Below are positions 37,302-46,352 of a stretch of 64,000 nucleotides of DNA, in pieces. This DNA is from Ignatzschineria sp. RMDPL8A (GTDB lineage Bacteria > Pseudomonadota > Gammaproteobacteria > Cardiobacteriales > Wohlfahrtiimonadaceae). The notes beneath the pieces were generated by a model. That model was not told the origin of the DNA and searched no databases. It saw nothing but the letters and a program-made list of their open reading frames with translations. The stretch's first letter is position 1; every line of letters starts with the position of its first letter. The position numbers and the translations under genes are program-made. The stretch covers positions 868,001 to 932,000 of the forward strand of contig NZ_JAPPWA010000002.1 of NCBI RefSeq assembly GCF_029815055.1, in the 5' to 3' direction.

Positions 37302-38519
37302 ATGGCTACAGATATAAAACGAGAGTATGATTTTAAGTGGGTAGGGCGCGATAAAGCCGGAAAGCGAATAGAAGGAACGCATCGTGCAACCTCTCAAGCG
37401 GTTATTAAAACGCTTCTAATCGAGCAGGGCATCCAACCAATCCGTATTACTAAGAGTAAAGGTAAGCGCGGACGTGGCGGTAAAGTTACCAACGAAGATA
37501 TTATGAACTTCTCGCGCCAGATGACTACCATGATGTCAGCGGGGATTCCGATCTCTGAGGCGCTTGGGATGCAGGCGGCGGGGATGGATAAGCTCAGTAT
37601 GCGCGAATTGCTCCTTGGGCTTCGCGCCGACGTTGACCGTGGGGATGGGTTATCAGGCGCGCTCAATAAACGCCCAACTATTTTTTCACCCATGTTTCGT
37701 GGGCTGGTAGCGGCCGGTGAAGAGTCAGGTACACTCGAAACGGTATTTGAGCAATTAGCAACGTTCTTAGAAAAATCAGAGAGTACGAAAAAAGCGATCA
37801 AAAAAGCGATGATCTATCCGATCGCGGTAATTGTCATTGCTCTCAGTATCACGGCGCTTATCTTAGTTAAAGTCGTTCCTGTGTTCCAAGATATGTTCGA
37901 ACAAGGGGGGCAAGCGCTACCAACGCCAACGCAAGTGGTGATTAATATTTCTGAATTTATTCAATCTGTTGGATTTATCGCGTTTCTCTTTATCGCAGGA
38001 CTGGCCATTTTTGCCTTTAGACAGATGGTGAGAACCAATGAGGGATTACGCTATAAAGTTCATAAGTTTTTACTGCGTCTCCCGGTAATTGGTAAATTAT
38101 CAGAGCTTAGTAATAGCTCGATTTTTGCTCGTACCCTTGCAACCATGTATGACTCCGGTACACCGATGATTTCAGCGCTTGGAACCGTTGCCGGTGCAAC
38201 GCCGAACGAGCTCTTTAAAGAAGCGACATTAAAAATGCGTCAAAACGTTTCGATTGGTCAGGAGCTTAACTTTGCGATGCGTCAATCAGGGCTCTTTCCA
38301 GAGCTTGTTGTGCATATGGTCGGGATTGGTGAAAAATCCGGTAACTTATCGGATATGCTCTACCGCGTTGCCGAGACCTATGAAGAGGACGTTGATAACG
38401 CCATTGATGGAATGATGTCGCTTATTGAGCCGATTTTGATCGTTGTGCTCGGGGTTCTCGTTGGGGGAATCGTCGTTGCGATGTATCTGCCACTCTTCAG
38501 TATGGGAGACATGGTGTAA
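37302..38519 (+). CDS. pilC: Type IV pilus inner-membrane platform protein PilC
   Basis: 405 residues with two GspF/T2SSF domains (about 70-195 and 275-395) and three membrane helices (about 173-195, 225-245 and 378-400). It forms the platform that couples PilB to pilin assembly. Family marks: FSRQMTTMMSAGIPI, FSPMFRGLVAAGEESG and GEKSGNLSDML. Heads pilC-pilD-coaE-zapD. Confidence 0.95.
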   Translation: MATDIKREYDFKWVGRDKAGKRIEGTHRATSQAVIKTLLIEQGIQPIRITKSKGKRGRGGKVTNEDIMNFSRQMTTMMSAGIPISEALGMQAAGMDKLSMRELLLGLRADVDRGDGLSGALNKRPTIFSPMFRGLVAAGEESGTLETVFEQLATFLEKSESTKKAIKKAMIYPIAVIVIALSITALILVKVVPVFQDMFEQGGQALPTPTQVVINISEFIQSVGFIAFLFIAGLAIFAFRQMVRTNEGLRYKVHKFLLRLPVIGKLSELSNSSIFARTLATMYDSGTPMISALGTVAGATPNELFKEATLKMRQNVSIGQELNFAMRQSGLFPELVVHMVGIGEKSGNLSDMLYRVAETYEEDVDNAIDGMMSLIEPILIVVLGVLVGGIVVAMYLPLFSMGDMV

Positions 38520-38522
38520 ATA

Positions 38523-39467
38523 ATGAATGATCTGTTATTCATGTTACAAGAAGAACCTGCTATCGCCACGTTTGTGGCGGTAGTTTTTGGTTTATTGGTA
38601 GGCAGTTTTTTAAATGTGGTGATCTGTCGTTTGCCGGTGATTATGAAGAGTCAGTGGTACGCCAATATTAAAGAGATTTTAGATGATGCGGTGGTAAATA
38701 AAGAGAAGACCGGGATTGAGATGGTTGATAATGGCACCTATCAAGCAACCCCCGATGCGCCACTTGCAGCTAAACCTTATCGTTATCTGGCGTGGCCGCC
38801 ATCTGCGTGCCCAAATTGCAATTATAAAATTAAGAGTTATGAGAATATTCCTGTCTTAAGTTGGCTTTTTTTACGCGGTAAATGCAAGGGGTGTCATACG
38901 CCGATCTCGATCCAATACCCGATTGTGGAAGCGCTTACCGGAATTTTAGTGGGACTCGTGGTGTGGCTCTACGGGGCGAATCTTGAGACAGGGCTCTTTA
39001 TTGTGCTGTTACTCGGATTAATCACCGCGACTTTTATTGACCTTAAACATTACCTGCTTCCTGATGAAATTATGTTGCCACTTTTGTGGTTAGGATTGGT
39101 CGCAAGCTTTGCAGGATGGGTGTCGATGCCCTTTGAGGCGTCGTTTTTAGGCGCGGTCGTTGGCTATCTCTTTTTCTGGATCGTTAACTTTGTTTATAAA
39201 ACGCTCTTTCGTAAAGAAGGGATGGGGCATGGCGATTTTAAGTTGCTCGCCCTTTTAGGGGCTTGGCTTGGTGTTAATGCGATTTTACCGATTATTCTGA
39301 TCTCCACCATTGTGGGATCAATTGTCGGAATTTCGTTAATGCTCTTTTTCCGTCACGAGCGCAGTAAGCCAATTCCATTTGGGCCTTATTTAGCGCTTGC
39401 CGGGGTGATTTATCTATTGTTTGGTGCCTCGTTTATCCATCAATGGGTGCCGCCGCTTTGGCTCTAA
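38523..39467 (+). CDS. pilD: Prepilin peptidase / N-methyltransferase PilD
   Basis: 314 residues, polytopic aspartyl protease. It cleaves prepilins after the Gly of the G/F site and methylates the new N-terminus. Four cysteines in CPNC and CKGC form the cytoplasmic zinc site. The catalytic aspartates are in FIDLKHYLLPDE and GHGDFKLLA. It should process the three prepilins at 46767-48749 but not the fusion at 7188, which has no G/F site. Three bases after pilC. Confidence 0.96.
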   Translation: MNDLLFMLQEEPAIATFVAVVFGLLVGSFLNVVICRLPVIMKSQWYANIKEILDDAVVNKEKTGIEMVDNGTYQATPDAPLAAKPYRYLAWPPSACPNCNYKIKSYENIPVLSWLFLRGKCKGCHTPISIQYPIVEALTGILVGLVVWLYGANLETGLFIVLLLGLITATFIDLKHYLLPDEIMLPLLWLGLVASFAGWVSMPFEASFLGAVVGYLFFWIVNFVYKTLFRKEGMGHGDFKLLALLGAWLGVNAILPIILISTIVGSIVGISLMLFFRHERSKPIPFGPYLALAGVIYLLFGASFIHQWVPPLWL

Positions 39468-39474
39468 TAACGAT

Positions 39475-40140
39475 ATGTCACACGATCGTAACGCCTTCTT
39501 AGATACTTCAATCTCGCATGCGCCACCAGTGATCTTACTTACAGGCGGTATTGCTACAGGGAAAACCTTTGTCTCTGAGTATTTAGGCTCACTTGGCGCG
39601 AATATTGTCGATACCGATCTTCTTGCTCGCGAGGTGGTGTCACCTGGTAGCGAGCGGGGGCGTAAAACCTTAGCGCTGCTTGCGGAAAAGCTCGGGGCAG
39701 AGATATTAACGTCCGATGGAAATTTAGATCGGGCCTATCTTAGAAAACGAATTTTTAGTGACGTAAACGCTAAAAAAATATTAGAATCGATACTTCACCC
39801 ACAAATTTTATCGCTCACCAAAGAGCGTATTGCAGAGCCCGTTTCCACCTATCACTTGATGGTTGTACCGCTTTTGCATAAAGGTTCACCCTATTTAAAC
39901 CTTGCCGATTTCACCATTGGCGTAGAGGTGTTTGAAGCGGAGCAGAAAAAACGTTTAATGGCGCGCGATGGGATTACTGAGGCGCTTGCCGATGAGATGA
40001 TGGCATCACAAATCTCGCGGTTAGAACGGCGAAAATTGGTGGATGTTATTATTATTAATCACGATCGAGGAGGCGTTGTGCGAAAATTAGACCAACTACA
40101 TGCACGCATTATTCACCACACATTAGGGGGCGGACGATGA
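39475..40140 (+). CDS. coaE: Dephospho-CoA kinase
   Basis: 221 residues from the ATG at 39475, seven bases after the pilD stop. The longer frame from 39421 lies inside pilD. Last step of CoA synthesis. The P-loop is GGIATGKTFVSE (usually GGIGSGKS), and DTDLLAREVV is the family substrate segment. pilD-coaE-zapD is a conserved order. Overlaps zapD by four bases (ATGA). Confidence 0.93.
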   Translation: MSHDRNAFLDTSISHAPPVILLTGGIATGKTFVSEYLGSLGANIVDTDLLAREVVSPGSERGRKTLALLAEKLGAEILTSDGNLDRAYLRKRIFSDVNAKKILESILHPQILSLTKERIAEPVSTYHLMVVPLLHKGSPYLNLADFTIGVEVFEAEQKKRLMARDGITEALADEMMASQISRLERRKLVDVIIINHDRGGVVRKLDQLHARIIHHTLGGGR

Positions 40141-40853
40141 TTTATGAATACCCTTTAAGTGAAGGTGCACGCCGTCTGCTTCGCATTGAAATGCTCGTTG
40201 ATCAGGCGCGTAACTGCATTGAACTTGATTCCCCTTACGCAACGCTTGCTGCGATTCGTACACTCCTTGATACCGTGGGATTAGTGACTAAAAACGATCT
40301 TAAAGTGAGCATTTTGCGGGTGCTCGATGATTTTTCATTCAATGAGAATCTCACCGATGAGGTGAAAGAGCACGCTAAAACGCTTAAAACCGAGCTGACG
40401 ATGCAGTCGGTGCGCGCCTACGATGAGATCAAAGAAAATGCCTTTTTAAATATTTTACGCCAGCGGATCCATATTCCTGGCGGCACCTGTGGCTTTGATG
40501 TCCCCCTTTTACACAATTGGCTCGAAAGACCACATGAAGTGCGTAAAGATCACTTTTATCGTTGGTTTTCAGCACTCGATAAGATGGTGGGAACGATCGA
40601 ATTTACCCTACAGACCATCCGCAGTTTAAAGCGTGAAGAGCATTGCCAGTTTAAACGTGGATTTTATTACAGCAGCATTAAATGGGATGCGGCGCTGGTG
40701 CGCTTAGAGATCGATGATCCCAATATCTATCCTGAATTTAGTGGAAACCGCCATCAGCTGAGTGTGAGGCTATTTCAACAAGAATTTCCTTGGGAGCGCG
40801 CGACACAAATCCCCGATGATTGCCAATATGTTGTAGAGATTTGTGGCGAATAA
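40137..40853 (+). CDS. zapD: Cell division protein ZapD
   Basis: 238 residues, mostly alpha-helical and then beta. ZapD (YacF) crosslinks FtsZ filaments. YEYPLSEGARRLLRIE at the start and IHIPGGTCGFDVPLLHNWL near residue 115 are family marks. The small zinc protein gene yacG that often follows is not present. Starts within the coaE stop codon. Confidence 0.92.
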   Translation: MIYEYPLSEGARRLLRIEMLVDQARNCIELDSPYATLAAIRTLLDTVGLVTKNDLKVSILRVLDDFSFNENLTDEVKEHAKTLKTELTMQSVRAYDEIKENAFLNILRQRIHIPGGTCGFDVPLLHNWLERPHEVRKDHFYRWFSALDKMVGTIEFTLQTIRSLKREEHCQFKRGFYYSSIKWDAALVRLEIDDPNIYPEFSGNRHQLSVRLFQQEFPWERATQIPDDCQYVVEICGE

Positions 40854-40914
40854 GAGAAAACTTGCCTCAATTGTGATTGAATAACGCTCGAATATTGATG
40901 GAAAAAGCGATTAA

Positions 40915-40936
40915 AAAACTGATCTAGGTCAGTTTT
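40915..40936 (+). promoter_or_regulatory. Inverted repeat upstream of fabG
   Basis: Eight-base perfect dyad AAAACTGA-TCTAGG-TCAGTTTT between zapD and fabG. It may be a short terminator for zapD (only four T) or a regulator site; its layout resembles an FNR/CRP-type dyad (TGA-N6-TCA), like the one at 46444. Confidence 0.4.
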
Positions 40937-41028
40937 ACAGAGTAAACCCCGCTCGAAACAGTGGATTGTTTTTGATAAAAACGGATAATTTTTTAACATT
41001 CTCATCGATTAGAGAATTAGGAGAGACT

Positions 41029-41763
41029 ATGAATTTTGAAGGAAAAGTTGCTTTAGTAACTGGGGCAACCCGTGGGATTGGTAAGGCGATTGCCGAGAGT
41101 TTAGCTGGCGCTGGCGCGTTTGTGTATGGTACGGCCACCTCTGAAAATGGCGCCAATACCATCTCTGCCTATTTAGGCGATAAAGGCCGTGGTTTAGTGC
41201 TCGATGTTACCGATAATGAGAATATTGAAGCGGTATTAAAAACGATCGCCGATGAAAAAGGTGCACCGCTTATTGTGGTCAATAACGCCGGAATCACCAA
41301 AGATCAGCTCTTAATGCGCATGAAAGATTCGGACTGGATGGATGTTATCCAAACCAATCTAACGAGCGTCTATACCATCTCAAAAGCAGTGATGCGTCCG
41401 ATGATGAAAGCACGTTTTGGCCGTATTATTAATATTAGCTCTGTGGTGGGAATTACCGGTAATGCGGGGCAAACCAACTACGCAGCTGCAAAAGCCGGTG
41501 TGCTCGGTTTTACTAAATCGATGGCAAAAGAGGTGGGTTCGCGCGGGATTACAGTGAACGCTGTAGCGCCGGGTTTTATCGATACCGATATGACTAAAGA
41601 TCTACCAGAATCAGTGAAAGAGGCACTGCTAGCGAACATTCCCCTTGCACGCTTAGGAGCCCCTGAAGAGATCGCCAATGCGGTCACTTTCTTAGCCTCT
41701 GAAGGTGCGGGATATATCACCGGAGAAACGATCAATGTCAATGGCGGCATGCTGATGGATTGA
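41029..41763 (+). CDS. fabG: 3-oxoacyl-[acyl-carrier-protein] reductase FabG
   Basis: 244 residues from the ATG at 41029, which has TTAGGAGAG upstream; the longer frame from 40966 has no ribosome site. SDR fold: cofactor motif TGATRGIG at about residue 12, NNAG near 86, catalytic Ser in INISSV, and YAAAK. NADPH-dependent reduction of beta-ketoacyl-ACP. Followed by acpP and fabF, the conserved fab order; fabD and fabH are not upstream. Confidence 0.96.
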   Translation: MNFEGKVALVTGATRGIGKAIAESLAGAGAFVYGTATSENGANTISAYLGDKGRGLVLDVTDNENIEAVLKTIADEKGAPLIVVNNAGITKDQLLMRMKDSDWMDVIQTNLTSVYTISKAVMRPMMKARFGRIINISSVVGITGNAGQTNYAAAKAGVLGFTKSMAKEVGSRGITVNAVAPGFIDTDMTKDLPESVKEALLANIPLARLGAPEEIANAVTFLASEGAGYITGETINVNGGMLMD

Positions 41764-41769
41764 TTAATC

Positions 41770-41830
41770 GAAATATTCAGATTATAATCATACTTCAAGA
41801 AATAAGTTTGGACTTTAATCTGAATATTTC
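41770..41830 (+). repeat. Fifteen-base inverted repeat between fabG and acpP
   Basis: GAAATATTCAGATTA (41770-41784) and its exact complement TAATCTGAATATTTC (41816-41830), separated by 31 bases. Followed by TTAAAATGC, with no real T run, so not a standard terminator. It would make a long AU-rich hairpin in the fabG-acpP mRNA. Confidence 0.8.
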
Positions 41831-41889
41831 TTAAAATGCATTTTGGCGATTGTGCCTATTGTTAAATTAGTTTAAGGATTTATATAGTT

Positions 41890-42123
41890 ATGAGCGACAT
41901 CGAAACACGTGTCAAAAAAATTATTATGGAACAACTTGATGCTAAAGAAGAACAAGTTGTAAATACAGCATCTTTTGTTGACGATTTAGGTGCAGATTCA
42001 CTCGATACTGTTGAATTAGTTATGGCTCTTGAAGAAGAGTTTGAGTGCGATATTCCTGATGAAGAAGCTGAAAAAATTACAACAGTTCAGCAGGCTATTG
42101 ACTACGTTAACGCAAACTTATAA
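41890..42123 (+). CDS. acpP: Acyl carrier protein
   Basis: 77 residues, strongly acidic, with the phosphopantetheine-carrying serine S37 in [11 protein letters not shown]. Carries growing acyl chains in fatty-acid synthesis. Strong start signal TAAGGATTT upstream. It has its own hairpins on both sides (41770-41830 and 42189-42245), which fits the usual need for far more AcpP than FabG or FabF. Confidence 0.98.
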   Translation: MSDIETRVKKIIMEQLDAKEEQVVNTASFVDDLGADSLDTVELVMALEEEFECDIPDEEAEKITTVQQAIDYVNANL

Positions 42124-42188
42124 GAAGCTAGTTTAACGTTGTGATACAAAGAGATTTGTAATCAATAGTCACAATTTAAGAATTTTGG

Positions 42189-42245
42189 GCGACTGTATTT
42201 AGGCTTTGTAGTATATGAAGTCACTAAATCAGTCGCTTTATTTTT
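42189..42245 (+). terminator. Terminator or attenuator between acpP and fabF
   Basis: Stem GCGACTGTATTTAG / CTAAATCAGTCGC (13 pairs, one bulged T) with a 21-base loop, followed by TTTATTTTT. Probably lets only part of transcription continue into fabF. Confidence 0.75.
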
Positions 42246-42282
42246 ATCTACGAGCGCTAAAATATTTTGTAAGGAGTTTTGG

Positions 42283-43527
42283 ATGAAACGCCGTGTTGTA
42301 GTAACTGGATTAGGGGCGGTAACGCCCGTTGGAAATAACGTAACCGAATCATGGGCGAATATCGTTGCAGGGAAGAGCGGGGCGAAAACTATCGATCTCT
42401 TTGACCCTACAGGATATGCCGTCACGTTTTCGGCACCTGTTAAAGAGTTTGATCCTTCACATTATATTAGTGCTCGTGAAGCACGTCGTATGGATAAGTT
42501 CATTCAATACGGATTGGTGGCAGGCCTTGAGGCGCTCGATGACTCAGGACTGGAAGTGACCGATGAAAATGCCACACGTATCGGTGCGATGATCGGTTCG
42601 GGCATTGGCGGATTACCAGGGATTGAAGAGAGCCACTCAACGCTTTTAAACAAAGGTCCCGGACGCATCAGCCCATTTTTCGTGCCTGGTGCAATTATCA
42701 ATATGGTCGCAGGACAGCTCTCCATTATGCGAGGTCTTAAAGGGCCTAACTTAGCGGCGGTCACCGCGTGTGCGTCAGGTACCCATTCAATCGGGCTAGC
42801 GGCGCGTTTAATTGCGTATGGTGATGCCGATGTGATGGTGGCAGGTGGCGCTGAAATGGCAACATGCCCAACCGGAATTGGCGGGTTTGCGGCAGTGCGT
42901 GCACTCTCTAAACGCAATGATGATCCAGAAGCGGCATCACGTCCGTGGGATCAAGATCGTGATGGATTTGTATTAGGTGATGGTGCGGGCGTTCTGGTAC
43001 TTGAAGAGTATGAGCATGCCAAAAAACGGGGCGCTAAGATTTATTGCGAGCTCACCGGATTTGGTATGAGTTCCGATGCCTATCACATTACCAGTCCAAC
43101 GCCAGACGGCAGCGGCGCAATGCAATGTATGGTGGCAGCGCTTAACGATGCGGGCATTGATGCAAGTGAGATTGATTATATCAATGCGCACGGGACGTCA
43201 ACGCCAGTTGGTGATGTGATGGAGATAGCAGCGGTAAAAGGCGCGCTTGGCGATCATATCTATAAAACCGCGATTAGCTCAACAAAATCGATGACGGGGC
43301 ATCTTTTAGGTGCGGCCGGTGGGATCGAAGCGGTATTTACCATTCTTGCCATTCGTGATCAGATCGCGCCTCCAACCATTAACTTAGACAATCCAGCTGA
43401 AGAGTGTGAAGGAATCAATCTCGTGCCTAATACTGCACAGAAGATGGAGATTAACTACGCACTATCGAACTCATTTGGATTTGGTGGTACCAACGGGTCA
43501 CTGCTCTTTAAAAAAATTGACGAGTAG
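42283..43527 (+). CDS. fabF: 3-oxoacyl-[acyl-carrier-protein] synthase II (FabF)
   Basis: 414 residues. Elongating condensing enzyme. Cys-His-His triad: nucleophile in TACASGTHS, histidines in [11 protein letters not shown] and [11 protein letters not shown]. The C-terminal [14 protein letters not shown] is characteristic. Preceded by GTAAGGAG. Follows acpP after a hairpin and is itself ended by a terminator. Confidence 0.98.
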   Translation: MKRRVVVTGLGAVTPVGNNVTESWANIVAGKSGAKTIDLFDPTGYAVTFSAPVKEFDPSHYISAREARRMDKFIQYGLVAGLEALDDSGLEVTDENATRIGAMIGSGIGGLPGIEESHSTLLNKGPGRISPFFVPGAIINMVAGQLSIMRGLKGPNLAAVTACASGTHSIGLAARLIAYGDADVMVAGGAEMATCPTGIGGFAAVRALSKRNDDPEAASRPWDQDRDGFVLGDGAGVLVLEEYEHAKKRGAKIYCELTGFGMSSDAYHITSPTPDGSGAMQCMVAALNDAGIDASEIDYINAHGTSTPVGDVMEIAAVKGALGDHIYKTAISSTKSMTGHLLGAAGGIEAVFTILAIRDQIAPPTINLDNPAEECEGINLVPNTAQKMEINYALSNSFGFGGTNGSLLFKKIDE

Positions 43528-43541
43528 AACGCCTTACCTGT

Positions 43542-43591
43542 AAAAGATATGGTGTGGATGTGTCAAAGGCGCATTCATCCATATCTTTTTT
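43542..43591 (+). terminator. Intrinsic terminator after fabF
   Basis: AAAAGATATGG (43542-43552) pairs with CCATATCTTTT (43579-43589), with further pairing inside (GGATG/CAT-CATCC type), then T run. Confidence 0.8.
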
Positions 43592-43627
43592 AGTGTATAA
43601 GACAAACGGATAAATAAAGGATATAGC

Positions 43628-44686
43628 GTGTTGCGATTGATTCGACGTTGGATATTTTCCATCATCAAGTATCTCTTTTCACGGGGCCTCTTTTTAGTGG
43701 TGGTCTTCGCAATTTTTGGCAGTGTGGTGGGCTTTGCTTATAATCTTGGCAACTTTTTAAAAACGCCTCTTAATATGACCGAAGAGGTTCGTCTTGAGAT
43801 TCCAAGTGGCACATCGCTCGCCTCACTCACGCAAAAACTCACCAAGCAAGCCGGTTTGCATGATGAACGCTATTTCCAAATCTACAGCCGCCTAACCGGG
43901 CAATCCGGTAAATTAAAAGCGGGCGAATATCTCTTAAAACCGGGGATGACGGCGCAAGATATTCTCTCCCTTGTCACAAGCGGGCAATCAATTCAATATA
44001 GTTTTACCCTCATTGAAGGGTGGACTTTTAAACAGCTCATTGCCGAGCTTAAAAAAGATCCCGATATCACCTTTACCTTAGAGGGATTATCGCCCGATGA
44101 AATTATGACGGCGCTTGGTTTAGATGGTGCGCATTATGAGGGGTATTTCCTCCCGGATACCTATTTTTTCCCGAAAGGGTATGAAGATCGAGCGCTCTTA
44201 AAACGCAGTTACACCGCAATGCAACGTGTGGCGGAAGATGCTTGGAGACGTAAAGATGGCGATCTTCCGATTAAATCACTTCACGAACTGTTAACGCTTG
44301 CCTCCATTATTGAAAAAGAGACCGGCGTTGCCTTTGAGCGCCCTGAAATTGCCGGTGTCTTTGTCCGTCGCCTCAATCTTAATATGAAGCTTCAAACTGA
44401 CCCGACGGTTATTTACGGCCTAGGGGATAATTATCGCGGCGATATCTATCTGAGTGATCTAAAACGTGATACCCCGTATAATACCTATACGCGCGCGGGA
44501 TTACCGCCGGGGCCCATTGCGATGCCAAGCCGTGCGGCGATCTATGCGGCCGCCAATCCTGCAACGGGGAAAAGCCTCTACTTTGTGGCAAAAGGCGATG
44601 GATCGGGCGAGCATGTCTTTAGTAATACGCTCGATGAGCATAACCGCGCCGTGCAGGCATATCGCAAAGCGATTAAGAAACAGTAA
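43628..44686 (+). CDS. mltG: Endolytic murein transglycosylase MltG
   Basis: 352 residues. One membrane helix (about 18-40) followed by a LysM-like subdomain and the YceG domain. The catalytic glutamate is in LASIIEKETG; TDPTVIYGLG and YNTYTRAGLPPGPIAMPS are family motifs. It cuts nascent glycan strands and helps set their length. The start is read as GTG at 43628, so a weak start codon is used. tmk begins directly after its stop. Confidence 0.95.
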   Translation: MLRLIRRWIFSIIKYLFSRGLFLVVVFAIFGSVVGFAYNLGNFLKTPLNMTEEVRLEIPSGTSLASLTQKLTKQAGLHDERYFQIYSRLTGQSGKLKAGEYLLKPGMTAQDILSLVTSGQSIQYSFTLIEGWTFKQLIAELKKDPDITFTLEGLSPDEIMTALGLDGAHYEGYFLPDTYFFPKGYEDRALLKRSYTAMQRVAEDAWRRKDGDLPIKSLHELLTLASIIEKETGVAFERPEIAGVFVRRLNLNMKLQTDPTVIYGLGDNYRGDIYLSDLKRDTPYNTYTRAGLPPGPIAMPSRAAIYAAANPATGKSLYFVAKGDGSGEHVFSNTLDEHNRAVQAYRKAIKKQ

Positions 44687-45358
44687 ATGGATAATGATGT
44701 AGCAATGACGATAACGATGACGCAGGGAAAATTTATCACTTTTGAAGGCTCAGAAGGAGCGGGGAAAACCACTCAAATGACCAAGCTTGCCTGCTTTTTA
44801 GAGGCAAATGGGATCGATGTAGTCATAACCCGTGAACCCGGTGGCACACCGCTTGGGGAAAAAATTCGCGCGCTTTTATTAAATGATGAGATGGACGAGG
44901 TAACCGAACTTCTTTTAATGTTTGCCGCACGCCGTGAACATTGGATCACGAAAATAAAACCCGCACTCGATGCCGGAACGTGGGTAATAAGTGATCGGTT
45001 TACCGAATCGAGTTTTGCCTATCAAGGCTTTGCGCGAGGTCTCTCACTTGAAATGATTGAAACGCTTGAGCGCGTCACGCTTGAAAAACCGCGCGCGGAT
45101 CTCACCTTTTGGTTTGATATCCCGGTTGAAGTGGGCTTAAAACGGGCACGTTCCCGCGATGTGACTGATCGATTTGAGCAAGAGAAAATCACCTTTTTTG
45201 AAAAGGTCAATGCAGGATTTAAGACGCTCTACGAGAGTGGTAAGCGGCCAATTGTACGGATTGATGCAACGCAAACCATCAGCGAGATTGAAGCGGATAT
45301 TATACGCGGGATTGATGCACGCTTTCCACGAGCGTTAGGAGTGGCTCATGAGTCGTAA
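44687..45358 (+). CDS. tmk: Thymidylate kinase
   Basis: 223 residues at most. P-loop FEGSEGAGKTTQ, DR motif ISDRFTESSFAYQG and a TREPGGTPLGE segment; phosphorylates dTMP to dTDP. The ATG at 44687 abuts the mltG stop; in-frame ATGs at 44705 and 44717 are alternatives and none has a clear ribosome site, so the first 6-10 residues are uncertain. Overlaps holB by 11 bases. mltG-tmk-holB is a conserved trio. Confidence 0.94.
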   Translation: MDNDVAMTITMTQGKFITFEGSEGAGKTTQMTKLACFLEANGIDVVITREPGGTPLGEKIRALLLNDEMDEVTELLLMFAARREHWITKIKPALDAGTWVISDRFTESSFAYQGFARGLSLEMIETLERVTLEKPRADLTFWFDIPVEVGLKRARSRDVTDRFEQEKITFFEKVNAGFKTLYESGKRPIVRIDATQTISEIEADIIRGIDARFPRALGVAHES

Positions 45359-46352
45359 AAAAGAGGGCGCACCGCAAATATTAGCGCTCACCAAGCAATA
45401 TCCCAATGCCTTTCACAAAGCAACGTGGCTTCATGACTATTATCGTTCTATCCTCTCGCGCTTTGAGATGGGGAGAGCACCCAACGCCATTTTATTAAGC
45501 GGTGAAAAAGGGGTAGGGCAACGGGAGCTCGGGCTTGAGCTCGCAAAAGCCTTATTATGCCAAGCGCCAAATCAAGCTGATTTACCGCAAGCCTGTAATG
45601 CCTGCCAAAGTTGCGCTTGGTTTAATGCAGAACATCACCCGGATCTTATTTATCTTGGGGGCGGGCGTGAGATTAAAGTGGATGAAATTCGGACGATCCA
45701 AAAATTCTCCGTCACTAAAGGGGAATCAGCACGGAAAATTGTTTTTCTAGATGAGGCAGAGCGGATGAATGTGAGCGCTGCCAATAGCCTCCTTAAAATT
45801 TTAGAAGAGCCGCCAAGTCATCTTACATTTATTTTAACGGTGGAGCGCCCGCGGGAATTGCCAGCAACCATTTTAAGCCGCTCGCAACACTATCCTATTC
45901 TGAGTCCAAGTGAAAACAGCGTGGTTACTTGGTTACAAAATGAATTAACTCTAAATGCCGATACGGCAACGCTCCTCTATAAGCTCTGTTTTAATTCCCC
46001 TTTCGGCGCGCTTGCGCGATACGACGTTAATTTTTTTAGTGGTGTCGAGGAGATGGCAACAAAACTGCTCAATTTTCTCGCGGTGCCAAGTCACGCCGTT
46101 AAAGAGCTTGAGATGCTCGTTAAAGATGAGGTTAAAGCAACGCTCCTCTTTGAGCTCCTCTTTCTTGCCCTTCGTGATGCGCTCTATAAAATGCCCACAC
46201 TCCCAGCATTGGAGGGAATGGTGCGCTACTTTTCCCGTATTCCCGCGAAAAATTGCCTTACCCGTTATGAAAGACTCGTTAATATCTACGCAGATCGCCA
46301 TAAACAGACCCGTTTAGATTACGCTTTAGAAGCTTGGTTTTTAAGTCGTTAG
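45348..46352 (+). CDS. holB: DNA polymerase III subunit delta' (HolB)
   Basis: 334 residues. Clamp-loader subunit. P-loop-like GEKGVGQREL (degenerate, as usual for delta'), zinc cysteines in CNACQSC, KVDEIRTIQKF and SLLKILEEPPSHLTFIL. In Pseudomonas holB is followed by pilZ; here it is followed by the pilin locus and no pilZ is seen. Confidence 0.93.
   Translation: MSRKKEGAPQILALTKQYPNAFHKATWLHDYYRSILSRFEMGRAPNAILLSGEKGVGQRELGLELAKALLCQAPNQADLPQACNACQSCAWFNAEHHPDLIYLGGGREIKVDEIRTIQKFSVTKGESARKIVFLDEAERMNVSAANSLLKILEEPPSHLTFILTVERPRELPATILSRSQHYPILSPSENSVVTWLQNELTLNADTATLLYKLCFNSPFGALARYDVNFFSGVEEMATKLLNFLAVPSHAVKELEMLVKDEVKATLLFELLFLALRDALYKMPTLPALEGMVRYFSRIPAKNCLTRYERLVNIYADRHKQTRLDYALEAWFLSR

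Noticed and set aside
40170-40180. GCCGTCTGC as a Neisseria-type DNA uptake sequence
   Set aside because: It is inside zapD, matches only eight bases, and I see no other copies in the window, including in the terminators where uptake sequences usually lie.
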